NCBI GenBank assembly: GCA_964427155.1
Contig: CAYRSC010000024.1
Coordinates: forward strand, 248,001-312,000
From: Desulfothermus sp964427155
GTDB taxonomy: Bacteria > Desulfobacterota > Desulfovibrionia > Desulfovibrionales > Desulfothermaceae
DNA length: 64,000 nucleotides
Direction of reading: 5' to 3'
Shown here: positions 34,152 to 42,259 of the stretch, piece after piece
Position numbering within the stretch: the first letter of the stretch is position 1
Layout: the number at the start of each line of letters is the position of its first letter
Notes under the pieces: generated by a model
The model's database searches: none
What the model saw: only the letters and a program-made list of their open reading frames with translations
What the model was told of the DNA's origin: nothing
Made by a program: the position numbers and the translations under genes

Positions 34152-36560
34152 ATGAGATTAAAGATATCCCATAAGTTTATGATATGTATTTTACTTGTTG
34201 TCCTCTTGTTAGGGGGAGGAACCACCTATTTTATCTCCAATCACTTAAAAGGCCTCAGGTCCTTTTTCTTCCATCGTCTTGCCCAGAACAAAGAAAAGGA
34301 GATCTCAGAGGTAATATCCACCCTCCAGAGGTCTGCCCTGGAAGAGGCCGCCCTGTTTTCAGAAAATCCAGATGTCATAAAGGCATATAGAATGACCATG
34401 CAGGGGAACATAGATGACCCCTATGATCCACATGTTCAAAAGGCCAGGGAATACATAAGGACCCATCTTAGAGCCGCCCTCCAGGGATATAAAGACATCA
34501 TGGGGAAGAAATTCAAGCTCCATTTTCACCTCAAAAATGGAAGGTCCCTGGTGAGGTTGTGGAGGCCAAAACAAAAAAAGATAAATGGGAAGTGGGTGGA
34601 CCTCTCAGACGATATATCCTCCTTTAGACACACAGTTTTGGATGTAAATAGGACGGGAAAACCAGTATGCGGCATAGAGATAGGTAGAGGGGGATTTGTA
34701 GTAAGGGGTCTTTCACCAGTAAAGGATGAGCAGGGGCATGTACTTGGATCTGTGGAGGTCCTGGTGGACTTTTCAAAGGTCCTGGGATTTAAGACAGGCT
34801 CTGAACACCTAATACTTTTTATGAATAAGGACATGCTCTCTATAGCCAAAAAACTCTCAGGTCATAAAATAATAGGGGATTATGTACTTGTCTATAGGGT
34901 CCCTTCCCCTGTCCTCTCCAAGGTAACTGTCCCCATGCTCAATGAAGGAAAAAAAGGCCTACACTTTTTCTCCACAGGCAAGGATTGTGTGATAACATTT
35001 CCGGTATATGACTATAAAGGAAGACAGATAGGGGTGTTGGCAGATGTGGTGGATACCAGCAAGATAGATACAACCATAGGGAATATAATCTCCCTCTCTA
35101 CCCTCTCCATTGTGGGGATGCTTATTGCAATCTCCATTGTGGTTGCCATCCTCCTCAGGGTCCTGGTATGTGGTCCATTAAATGATTTCAAAGAGACCAT
35201 AAGGACCTTTGTAGAAAAAAAGGAAGTGGACCTGGATTCCATACGGGTGAAGACCACAGATGAACTTGGAGAGATGGCCATGTGGTTTAAAAAGCTACTC
35301 CTAAATCTCCAGAAGATAATGGACAATATAAGAATCTATAAGATCATTGTGGATGAGCTACCATCCCCTGTTATTGCAGTAGATGACCACTTTAAAATAA
35401 CCATATCCAATAAGGCCACAGAAAAGATGGCCCGGGAAAAGGGACTAAAAGGGGCAAAGGGGGCAAGGTGTTATGATGTGTTTAAGAGTAATGTATGCTC
35501 TACTGAGAGGTGTCCCATTGAGCGTGCAAAAAGGGGAAGGGTGGAGACAACAACCATAGAAATCTCCTCTCCAGCAGGAGACACAAGATACTTTTCTCCA
35601 ATTGCCAGGGAATTAAAAGATGAAAAAGGGAGGTCCCTGGGATATTTTGAACTGGCCACAGACATCACCTCCATGGTGGAGAGCGAAAAGGAGATAGAAA
35701 AGAATCTCAAGAGGATAGAAAGGATAAACTCCACCTTAGTGGAGGTGGCTCAACAACTGGCAGAACATGGAAATGGGGTATATTCCCAGATAGAGAGTGT
35801 AAACAACCTATGCAGAGAACAATCAGAAAGGATTACTGAGATAGCCACCTCTATTGAAGAGATGAACAAGGTGGCCCTGGAAATAGCCAGCAATGCGGAA
35901 AACATGAGCATACACGCCAAAAATACCCTTGAGGCAGCAGAGAATGGAAAGGGAAACATTGAGACCCTCATCTCCTCTGTTCACGATATGGAAAACATCA
36001 CCCATTCCCTTACTGAGAACATGAAGCTCCTCCTGGGGGAAGTGGGAGAGGTGGATGACATAATAAATGTAATAACCGATATTGCAGACCAGACCAATCT
36101 GCTTGCCCTAAATGCCGCTATTGAAGCGGCCAGGGCCGGTGAGGCGGGAAGGGGCTTTGCTGTAGTGGCAGATGAGGTGAGAAAGCTGGCGGAAAAGACC
36201 ATGCATGCCACCAAGGAGGTAAAGGATACCATCTTCAAGATAAAACAGATGACCAACCAGAACAGTGTATATGTTGACCAGGTAAACGCAGCCGTGGAAA
36301 AGGCCATAGAACTGGCCCATACCTCCCAGGACTCTCTCAATCATATTGTTCACCTGGTGGAAGAAAATTCCCTCCATGTGAATTCAGTGGCCACTGCTGT
36401 TCAAGAACAATCCCAGACCACTGAAGAAATAACCGGTGTTATAGGAGAGATTGTGAAAGGGATTGAGGATATAAGAGATGAAATGGAAAGGGCTTCCCAT
36501 TCTATCTCCGAAGTCATATCCCTCTCTCAGGAGATAGCAAATATAGCCAACCAGGGATAA
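34152..36560 (+). CDS. Methyl-accepting chemotaxis protein with Cache and PAS domains
   Basis: An 802-residue receptor. Regions: helix 1 (about 8-29), a large periplasmic sensor of double-Cache type (about 35-305), helix 2 (about 310-340), HAMP (about 340-392), a cytoplasmic PAS domain (about 400-510) containing a cysteine cluster (CYDVF, CSTERC), then the long helical signalling domain with the canonical hairpin tip (DQTNLLALNAAIEAARAGE). The ligand cannot be predicted. No cheA/cheW/cheR genes lie in the window. It sits between the RTX secretion operon and rpoN on the same strand, with its own promoter candidate. Confidence 0.93.
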   Translation: MRLKISHKFMICILLVVLLLGGGTTYFISNHLKGLRSFFFHRLAQNKEKEISEVISTLQRSALEEAALFSENPDVIKAYRMTMQGNIDDPYDPHVQKAREYIRTHLRAALQGYKDIMGKKFKLHFHLKNGRSLVRLWRPKQKKINGKWVDLSDDISSFRHTVLDVNRTGKPVCGIEIGRGGFVVRGLSPVKDEQGHVLGSVEVLVDFSKVLGFKTGSEHLILFMNKDMLSIAKKLSGHKIIGDYVLVYRVPSPVLSKVTVPMLNEGKKGLHFFSTGKDCVITFPVYDYKGRQIGVLADVVDTSKIDTTIGNIISLSTLSIVGMLIAISIVVAILLRVLVCGPLNDFKETIRTFVEKKEVDLDSIRVKTTDELGEMAMWFKKLLLNLQKIMDNIRIYKIIVDELPSPVIAVDDHFKITISNKATEKMAREKGLKGAKGARCYDVFKSNVCSTERCPIERAKRGRVETTTIEISSPAGDTRYFSPIARELKDEKGRSLGYFELATDITSMVESEKEIEKNLKRIERINSTLVEVAQQLAEHGNGVYSQIESVNNLCREQSERITEIATSIEEMNKVALEIASNAENMSIHAKNTLEAAENGKGNIETLISSVHDMENITHSLTENMKLLLGEVGEVDDIINVITDIADQTNLLALNAAIEAARAGEAGRGFAVVADEVRKLAEKTMHATKEVKDTIFKIKQMTNQNSVYVDQVNAAVEKAIELAHTSQDSLNHIVHLVEENSLHVNSVATAVQEQSQTTEEITGVIGEIVKGIEDIRDEMERASHSISEVISLSQEIANIANQG

Positions 36561-36566
36561 TACTCT

Positions 36567-36617
36567 AAAGAAGGAGGACACTTCTCATACCCTCAGAGGT
36601 GTCCTCCTCCCTTCTTT
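36567..36617 (+). terminator. Terminator-like hairpin after the chemoreceptor gene
   Basis: A long stem pairs AAAGAAGGAGGACAC with GTGTCCTCCT..TTCTTT, with a three-C bulge. The T-rich 3' arm could serve as the release tract, but no separate T run follows. Confidence 0.6.
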
Positions 36618-36643
36618 ACCTAATACCACGATAAATTTAAAGA

Positions 36644-36678
36644 TTGCCTTATAGACCAAGCTATGGCACAATATGAGC
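36644..36678 (+). promoter_or_regulatory. Overlapping sigma-70-like and sigma-54-like promoter candidates of rpoN
   Basis: TTGCCT (36644-36649), a 17-bp spacer and CACAAT (36667-36672) form a weak sigma-70 promoter. Overlapping it, TGGCAC (36664-36669) with the exact GG-N10-GC spacing (GG 36665-36666, GC 36677-36678) resembles a sigma-54 -24/-12 site, although the -12 box is GAGCA instead of TTGCA. A 6-bp inverted repeat AGAGAC-CCT-GTCTCT follows at 36689-36703. Confidence 0.35.
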
Positions 36679-36738
36679 ACAGGCGAGAAGAGACCCTGTC
36701 TCTGTTAGCTAGCTATGAAGGAGGAGTATATCTAGAAA

Positions 36739-38172
36739 ATGTCCCTACAACTGAAGCAAAACTTGAAGTTATCTCAACAACTTATAATGACCCCCCAACT
36801 CCAGCAGGCAATAAAACTGCTTCAGTTATCTCGCCTGGAACTGGTGGAGACAGTTCAACAGGCACTTCAAGAAAATCCCCTTCTGGAAGAAGCACCAATG
36901 GAAGAGATTCCCTCCGAGGAAAGGGATGGAGATGCACTCTCCCCTGGTACCGGAGAGATGCCTCGCACCATTAAGATTGATGAAAAGACCCTACTCAAAA
37001 ACGCAGAATGGGAAGACTATCTTGGATATTTTTCAAGCTCTTCAAAATCCATCCGGGAGAAGGAGATCCCAGAGGAGAGCGTAAATCTGGAGAGCTTTTG
37101 CGCATCTAAACCCTCCCTGGAGAGCCATCTTCTCTGGCAACTTCACCTCTCCACAATGACAGACAAGGAGATAAGGATAGGGGAAATAATAATAAAACAC
37201 ATAAATTCTTCTGGGTATCTGGATGCTTCTCTGGAGGAGATCTCTCGTATCTGTGATGTAGAGGAGAGGGAAGTAGAAAGGGTACTCAAGAAGATCCAGC
37301 AGTTTGACCCTGTGGGGGTAGGGAGCAGAAACCTTAAAGAATGTCTTATTGAACAGTTAAGGTTCCTTGGAAAGGATACCCCCATCCTTACCACCATTAT
37401 TGAAGAATATCTGGAGGAGATTGAGGGCCAGAACTATAAGAAGATTGCAGAAAAACTGGGAATATCCCTGGAAGAGGTTCTGGAATATGTGGAAATAATA
37501 AAAGGGCTTGACCCAAAACCGGGCAATAACTTCAGTGAGGGGGAAACCTTCTACATAAGTCCTGATGCCTATGTATTCAAATATGATAATGACTTTGTCA
37601 TTGTATTAAATGACGATGGTTTTTCCAATATAAGGATAAACGACTACTATCTAAATCTGGAGAAAAAAAGTGAAAAGGAGAAGGAATATATAGAAAAAAA
37701 ACTCAGGGATGCACTGTGGTTAATACGCAGCATCCACCAGAGACAAAACACCTTATACAGGGTAATTGAAAGTATTGTTAAGTTCCAACGGGAATTCTTT
37801 GAAAAGGGGGTTCCTTATCTAAGACCATTGGTGCTCAGGGATGTGGCAGATGATATTGAAGTACATGAATCCACTGTGAGCAGATTGACAACCAACAAGT
37901 ATATATCTACGCCTCATGGCATATTTGAATTAAAATACTTTTTTAATAGTGGTCTAAGCAGGGAAGGAGGTAGTGATATATCTGCAGAAAGTGTCAAGCA
38001 CTTTATAAAACAGCTTATATCTCAAGAAGACCCTAAAAAACCATTGAGTGATAAAAAGATAGCTCAAATATTAAAAGAACGTTTTAAAATACAAATAGCT
38101 AGAAGGACCGTTGCAAAATACAGAGAGGCACTGGGGATACCCTCCTCCAGCAAGAGAAAAAGACTATTTTAA
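36739..38172 (+). CDS. rpoN: RNA polymerase sigma-54 factor
   Basis: A 477-residue sigma-54 factor. The glutamine-rich activator-interacting region I is clear at the N-terminus (SLQLKQNLKLSQQLIMTPQL). An acidic linker, the core-binding domain, a helix-turn-helix (VADDIEVHESTVSRLTTNKY) and the C-terminal RpoN box ARRTVAKYREALGIPSS follow. The protein recognises -24/-12 promoters and needs AAA+ activators, none of which is encoded in this window. It heads the rpoN-hpf-ptsN-rapZ-PTS cluster common in proteobacteria. The usual upstream lptB neighbour is absent; a chemoreceptor gene is there instead. Confidence 0.97.
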   Translation: MSLQLKQNLKLSQQLIMTPQLQQAIKLLQLSRLELVETVQQALQENPLLEEAPMEEIPSEERDGDALSPGTGEMPRTIKIDEKTLLKNAEWEDYLGYFSSSSKSIREKEIPEESVNLESFCASKPSLESHLLWQLHLSTMTDKEIRIGEIIIKHINSSGYLDASLEEISRICDVEEREVERVLKKIQQFDPVGVGSRNLKECLIEQLRFLGKDTPILTTIIEEYLEEIEGQNYKKIAEKLGISLEEVLEYVEIIKGLDPKPGNNFSEGETFYISPDAYVFKYDNDFVIVLNDDGFSNIRINDYYLNLEKKSEKEKEYIEKKLRDALWLIRSIHQRQNTLYRVIESIVKFQREFFEKGVPYLRPLVLRDVADDIEVHESTVSRLTTNKYISTPHGIFELKYFFNSGLSREGGSDISAESVKHFIKQLISQEDPKKPLSDKKIAQILKERFKIQIARRTVAKYREALGIPSSSKRKRLF

Positions 38173-38193
38173 CCAAAATACAAGGAGGCCCTA

Positions 38194-38739
38194 ATGGAAC
38201 TACAATTTAATTTCAAAAATTTTGAGCCTTCAGATCACCTTAAAAATTATGCACAAAACCGTTTTTCAAAACTAGAAAAATACATAAGGAGGAAAGATAG
38301 TGCCTTTCTTCAAATAAACATGGAAGTGGATAGATATAGACAAAAGATAGAGGTCATATTAACTGCAGATGACCTACACCTTTCTGCCCAAGAGGAAAGT
38401 GAAGATATGTATAGCAGTATAGACAAGGTCCTTGATAAAATGGATGCCCAGCTTAGAAAGATAAAGGATAAGGAGAAGGATAGGAGAAAGGGAAAACTAA
38501 ACAGGTCCCAATCTATGAAAAAGATCTCCAGCCTTGAAGATTCTTCCCCCTCTGGTGCACCTAATATTGTGATCTCAGAGAGATATATCTCAAAACCCAT
38601 AACTGTGGAAGATGCGGCAGTGGAGCTTCAGAGGAATGAATATAATTTTGTTGTATTTTTTAATGCAGAGACCAATAGGGTAAATGTCCTATATAAGAAA
38701 AAAAATGGAGACCTGGGACTAATTGATCCAAGGATGTAG
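38194..38739 (+). CDS. hpf: Ribosome hibernation promoting factor, long form
   Basis: A 181-residue protein with an N-terminal S30AE/YfiA domain (about 1-100), a charged lysine-rich linker and a C-terminal dimerisation domain (about 120-181, including RYISKPITVEDAAVEL and YKKKNGDLGLIDPR). The long form promotes 100S ribosome dimers during slow growth. It starts after AAGGAGG, 21 bp beyond rpoN, and is followed 3 bp later by ptsN. Confidence 0.95.
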   Translation: MELQFNFKNFEPSDHLKNYAQNRFSKLEKYIRRKDSAFLQINMEVDRYRQKIEVILTADDLHLSAQEESEDMYSSIDKVLDKMDAQLRKIKDKEKDRRKGKLNRSQSMKKISSLEDSSPSGAPNIVISERYISKPITVEDAAVELQRNEYNFVVFFNAETNRVNVLYKKKNGDLGLIDPRM

Positions 38740-38742
38740 ACC

Positions 38743-39192
38743 ATGCAATTGTCAGAATATTTAAAAAAAGAACTAATAATTCCAGCACTTAGTTCTACTT
38801 CAAAACAGGAAGTACTAAAGGAGCTCCTCCACCCTGTTGGGAGAGAATTTCCCCAGATAGACACCAGATATGCCTATAAGATCCTCATGGAGAGAGAGAG
38901 ACTGGGGAGTACGGGGATCGGCGATGGTGTGGCCATCCCCCATGGAAAGATGGAGGAGCTTGACAAGATCATCCTGGTGGCTGGGAGGAGCTTTGAAGGA
39001 GTAGACTTTGATGCCCTGGATAAAAAACCATGTTATATTTTTTTCCTGGTCTTGGCACCAGAAAATGTTGCAGGGCTTCACCTGCGTCTACTGGCCCACA
39101 TATCCAGGCTCCTAAAGGACGTAGAGTTCAGAAGGGCGTTTATGGACGCAGAGGATGTGGAGGCCATGTGGGACCTGTTAAGATCTGTATAG
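38743..39192 (+). CDS. ptsN: PTS EIIA-Ntr-type regulatory protein
   Basis: A 149-residue EIIA domain of the fructose/nitrogen family. The phosphorylated histidine is visible in the conserved GVAIPHGK motif (about residue 66). In proteobacteria such proteins carry phosphate from NPr/EI-Ntr and act on regulation instead of transport. It is encoded between hpf and rapZ, the standard place, and lies in an operon with a mannose-type EIIA and EIIB downstream. Confidence 0.93.
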   Translation: MQLSEYLKKELIIPALSSTSKQEVLKELLHPVGREFPQIDTRYAYKILMERERLGSTGIGDGVAIPHGKMEELDKIILVAGRSFEGVDFDALDKKPCYIFFLVLAPENVAGLHLRLLAHISRLLKDVEFRRAFMDAEDVEAMWDLLRSV

Positions 39193-39205
39193 GGGAGGCA
39201 TAGGA

Positions 39206-40090
39206 GTGAGGGCAAAGAATGGCTTCCCTGTGATAATTGTAACAGGCATCTCAGGGGCAGGTAAGTCCACTGCCCTTAAGGTCTTTGAGGACATGGGCTT
39301 CTTTAGCGTAGATGGTCTCCCCCTTCCCATGGTGTCCAGATTAATACAGTTGTTTACAACAGAAAATCCCAGAAATTACAGGGGAATATCTCTAGGGGTG
39401 GATATTAGGCAAAGGGATTTTCTGGGGCAGTGGGAAGAGATAAAGAGGGAAATACAGGGACAATCAATGGAATTAACCATAATCTTTCTGGACGCCTCCC
39501 TGGATGTCCTATTAAAGAGATATGCCACCACCAGGAGACCCCATCCCCTGGAATCCCAGAATCTTACCCTGGAACACGCCATCTTGGAAGAAAAGGAGCT
39601 TCTCTCCCCCATAAAGAAAGAGGCCCATTTTATCATTGATACCTCTTCATTTTCCATCCATGAGCTGAGGAGAAATATCCAGGCAAAGTTCAACTTCTTA
39701 AATGACAAGAGGGCAGGGATGAGGATATATCTCATCTCTTTTGGATATAAATATGGGGTTCCCACAGAAGCGGATATGGTTATGGACCTGAGATTCCTCC
39801 CCAATCCCTTTTTTGAAGATGCCCTAAGGGCCACCCCTGGCACATCCAGGGAGATACAAAAATGGATAATGAATTTTCCCCAGAGCCAGGCCTTTATGGA
39901 TAAGTTAATGGAATTTTTAGAATTTATCCTCCCCTTATATGCGGAGGAGGGAAGATATAGACTAACTCTTGCATTTGGATGTACAGGGGGATACCATCGC
40001 TCTGTGTCCGTGGCAGAGATAGTATATCGCAAACTCAAGGAAGAGGACTTTAACGTCTATCTTGAACACCGACACCTCTCACTAGGCTAG
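39206..40090 (+). CDS. rapZ: RNase adapter protein RapZ
   Basis: A 294-residue nucleotide-binding protein of the RapZ/YvcJ family. Seen: an N-terminal Walker A (GISGAGKST), a DVR motif region (GVDIRQRDF), and the conserved C-terminal domain with FGCTGGYHRSVSVAE and HRHL. In E. coli RapZ directs RNase E decay of a regulatory RNA controlling GlmS; here that exact role is unknown, and GTPase/ATPase adaptor function is the safe call. The GTG start has GGGAGG upstream. It overlaps no neighbour and continues the PTS cluster. Confidence 0.95.
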   Translation: MRAKNGFPVIIVTGISGAGKSTALKVFEDMGFFSVDGLPLPMVSRLIQLFTTENPRNYRGISLGVDIRQRDFLGQWEEIKREIQGQSMELTIIFLDASLDVLLKRYATTRRPHPLESQNLTLEHAILEEKELLSPIKKEAHFIIDTSSFSIHELRRNIQAKFNFLNDKRAGMRIYLISFGYKYGVPTEADMVMDLRFLPNPFFEDALRATPGTSREIQKWIMNFPQSQAFMDKLMEFLEFILPLYAEEGRYRLTLAFGCTGGYHRSVSVAEIVYRKLKEEDFNVYLEHRHLSLG

Positions 40091-40098
40091 AGGATAAC

Positions 40099-40518
40099 AT
40101 GGTTGGAATCATAATCGTAACTCACCTGGACTATGGAGAGAAACTACTTGAAACAGCCCAGGCCATTGTGGGCAAACAAGACAGATGCGTGGCAGTATCT
40201 GTGGATGTGTCCAAGTCCATGGAGGAGATCCTGGGTGATATCCAGATAGCAGTGAGGGAACTGGATGAAGGAGATGGGGTCCTAATACTCACTGACATGT
40301 TTGGGGGGACTCCCAGCAATCTGAGTTTTTCTCTGCTAAGTAGTTATAATCTAGAGGTTGTCACAGGGGCAAATCTCCCTATGCTCCTGAAGATCTTGAC
40401 AAACAGGGAAAGCCCCCTGGGGGAACTGGCTATGATGGCAAAGAGTGCAGGTAAACAGGGGATAAGGGTGGCAGGAGAGGTATTAAAGAGAAAGGTGGCA
40501 CCTCATCATGGAGAATAG
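40099..40518 (+). CDS. PTS mannose-type EIIA component
   Basis: A 139-residue EIIA-Man domain. The phosphorylated histidine is in IIIVTHLDYGEKLL (His9), and the characteristic TDMFGGTPSNLS loop is present (about residues 65-76). In related bacteria this protein takes phosphate from HPr and may act as a regulator. The last 11 bases overlap the EIIB gene, so the two are coupled. No HPr or enzyme I gene lies in the window. Confidence 0.92.
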   Translation: MVGIIIVTHLDYGEKLLETAQAIVGKQDRCVAVSVDVSKSMEEILGDIQIAVRELDEGDGVLILTDMFGGTPSNLSFSLLSSYNLEVVTGANLPMLLKILTNRESPLGELAMMAKSAGKQGIRVAGEVLKRKVAPHHGE

Positions 40519-40987
40519 AAGACTCTGGGTGAGGATTGACAACAGACTGGTGCATGGACAAGTAATAGAGACCTGGATCCCCTATTGCGGGGCAAAGGTA
40601 TTGGTGGTGGCAAATGATGCCCTTAAAAAGGACGATATACGTCAAGAGATAATAAAAATAGCCATTCCTCCCTCTGTAAGGGTGCTCTTTTGTGACCTAT
40701 ATTCTGTCCAGGAGGAGATAGACAAACTCTCTCAAGAGGAGGAGACCTCTATTTTTATCCTGTTTGCCTCATGTCAGGATGCCAGGAAGGCCTATGACTC
40801 TGGTTTTTCTTTTCCCATCCTAAACATAGGGAATCTCCATCATGCAGAGGGGAAAATCACCCTATGCGAACACATCTTCCTCAGTGAAGAGGATATAGAA
40901 TGTCTTAGATTCTTTAAAAGAGAGGGTATCACCATAGACTTCAGATGCGTTCCTAACAAACAGGTGACAATCAAAAATATCCTGTGA
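40508..40987 (+). CDS. PTS mannose/sorbose-type EIIB component
   Basis: A 159-residue EIIB domain. The family motif RIDNRLVHGQVIETW at the N-terminus carries the phosphorylated histidine. It would receive phosphate from the preceding EIIA. The EIIC gene begins directly after the stop codon, but its reading frame is unusual (see that entry). There is no EIID gene nearby, so a full sugar transporter is not assembled from this locus alone. Confidence 0.92.
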   Translation: MENRRLWVRIDNRLVHGQVIETWIPYCGAKVLVVANDALKKDDIRQEIIKIAIPPSVRVLFCDLYSVQEEIDKLSQEEETSIFILFASCQDARKAYDSGFSFPILNIGNLHHAEGKITLCEHIFLSEEDIECLRFFKREGITIDFRCVPNKQVTIKNIL

Positions 40988-40988
40988 G

Positions 40989-41672
40989 GTGACAAGTGAT
41001 AAAGATAATACACATAGGGGTGCTGAGTTTTTTTTTGTCATATGTAATCTGAGCCGCAGTGCAGTGGCCCTGGGGATAGTGGATCGCCCCATTGTGATTG
41101 CCCTCATATTCTCTATCTTCACCCAGACCCTATGGCCCCACATGGCGGTGGGGATATTTTTTGAACTGTTATGGTTGGATAACATACAGGTGGGCACATA
41201 TATCCCTCCCAATAATACCCTCGCCACCTTTTTGGTACTCAGTTCCCTGGAGCTTTTTCATCCTTCTCCCCTTCAGCTCCTGCTCCTTTTGATAATAGGC
41301 ATAGGTACTGCGTATGTAGGGATCTATCTGGAAAAGATCCACAGAAACATTCAGACCTCAATATATGAAAGGACATTAAAGAGGATCCATTCTAATCAAT
41401 GTAGCAGAATGGACTTCACCATCTATTTCTCTCTAGGGATATTTTCTATACTAAGCATTATATTTTTCATCTCGGCCCTGGTAGTGAGCTCCTACACCTT
41501 AAATCTCACCACCAATCTCCTGGGAAGGCCCATCCCCGTGGGATGGGAGATCATCTGGGGTCTATCTCTCATTGGAGGGATACTTTCTCTCAGGATAAAA
41601 GATAGTTACCAGGTCCTAGTAGTGGCCTTTATAATCTTGGGAATACTTCTGGTGACCTCTCCATCTCCATAA
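40989..41672 (+). CDS. PTS mannose-type EIIC-like membrane protein with probable 5' frameshift
   Basis: A 227-residue membrane protein resembling the sorbose/mannose EIIC family: SRSAVALGIVDRPIV near the N-terminus matches the family's first conserved region, and about six helices follow. The continuous frame can only start at a GTG at 40989, which has no ribosome site and gives a hydrophilic N-terminus. A better start is the GTG at 40996, 6 bp after GAGG. It encodes a normal hydrophobic MIKIIHIGVLSFF, but it enters the main frame only if one base slips at the T9 run at 41028-41036. The cause could be slippage, an assembly error or true decay. No EIID follows. Confidence 0.75.
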   Translation: MTSDKDNTHRGAEFFFVICNLSRSAVALGIVDRPIVIALIFSIFTQTLWPHMAVGIFFELLWLDNIQVGTYIPPNNTLATFLVLSSLELFHPSPLQLLLLLIIGIGTAYVGIYLEKIHRNIQTSIYERTLKRIHSNQCSRMDFTIYFSLGIFSILSIIFFISALVVSSYTLNLTTNLLGRPIPVGWEIIWGLSLIGGILSLRIKDSYQVLVVAFIILGILLVTSPSP

Positions 41673-41695
41673 TAAAAAAGGGGGCCCAGGCCCCC
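41673..41695 (-). terminator. Terminator after tRNA-Leu, minus strand
   Basis: A 7-bp GGGGGCC/GGCCCCC stem with a 2-nt loop (41680-41695) is followed on the minus strand by six T. It ends the secG/tRNA-Leu transcript and may also stop plus-strand transcription from the PTS operon. Confidence 0.85.
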
Positions 41696-41700
41696 TTCTA

Positions 41701-41784
41701 TGCCGAGGGAGGGATTCGAACCCTCACGGGCGGATGCCCACTACCCCCTCAAGATAGCGTGTCTACCAATTCCACCACCTCGGC
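41701..41784 (-). tRNA. leuU: tRNA-Leu(GAG)
   Basis: An 84-nt class II tRNA on the minus strand. The acceptor stem GCCGAGG/CCTCGGC is complete with discriminator A. The anticodon loop TTGAGGG gives anticodon GAG (leucine CTC/CTT). A long variable arm (GGGC/GCCC stem) and the T arm GAGGG-TTCGAAT-CCCTC are present. The 3' CCA is not encoded, so it must be added after transcription. It lies downstream of secG, as leuU does in E. coli. Confidence 0.97.
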
Positions 41785-41816
41785 CCTTTTTATTAAATTA
41801 AAGAACAACCTCAAAT

Positions 41817-41832
41817 AGAGATTTAAATCTCT
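41817..41832. promoter_or_regulatory. Perfect 16-bp palindrome between secG and tRNA-Leu
   Basis: AGAGATTTAAATCTCT is a perfect palindrome 33 bp upstream of the tRNA 5' end. It could be a regulator site or a processing hairpin; nothing else supports either. Confidence 0.3.
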
Positions 41833-41868
41833 TATCCTATTTTTCAATCCTTGTCCAGATTTTTTGTC

Positions 41869-42237
41869 CTATTTTTCAGGAGCGCTTCCCCCTCTTGCCT
41901 CCTTTGCCTTCTTCTCACCCTTGTTGCTGGGAAGGGCGGAAGAGGAGTGTTTTGCAGGAGAAGATACAGGTTTTTCCAGGATTATAGAAGGCTGAGACGC
42001 CTTTATCTTTTTGGCAGAATCCAGGATACTAAAACCCAGCGATGTAGAAAAAAAGATAATGGCCATCACCACAGTGAGCTTTGCCAAAAGCCCCCCTGCA
42101 CCACTTCCACCAAAAAATGAGGTGGAACTTGGCCCTCCAAATATCACGCCCATTCCCTCATGTCCACTTTGAAGAAGCACAAAGATAATGAGAAAAATGC
42201 AGGCAATAAAATGAATGGTCAATAACAGAGTCTCCAA
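41869..42237 (-). CDS. secG: Preprotein translocase subunit SecG
   Basis: A 122-residue inner-membrane protein with two helices (about 3-22 and 52-72) joined by the conserved loop LLQSGHEGMGVIFGG and a Ser/Gly-rich stretch. A charged, alanine-, serine- and lysine-rich tail of about 45 residues follows. It assists SecYE in protein export. It follows tpiA by 22 bp in a pgk-tpiA-secG-tRNA transcript. Confidence 0.95.
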   Translation of the reverse strand: METLLLTIHFIACIFLIIFVLLQSGHEGMGVIFGGPSSTSFFGGSGAGGLLAKLTVVMAIIFFSTSLGFSILDSAKKIKASQPSIILEKPVSSPAKHSSSALPSNKGEKKAKEARGGSAPEK

Positions 42238-42259
42238 TGTCCTCCTCCCCCTGGCTCAT

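Noticed and set aside
39376..40038. Minus-strand open frame of 220 codons inside rapZ
   Set aside because: Antisense shadow of a well-conserved RapZ gene.
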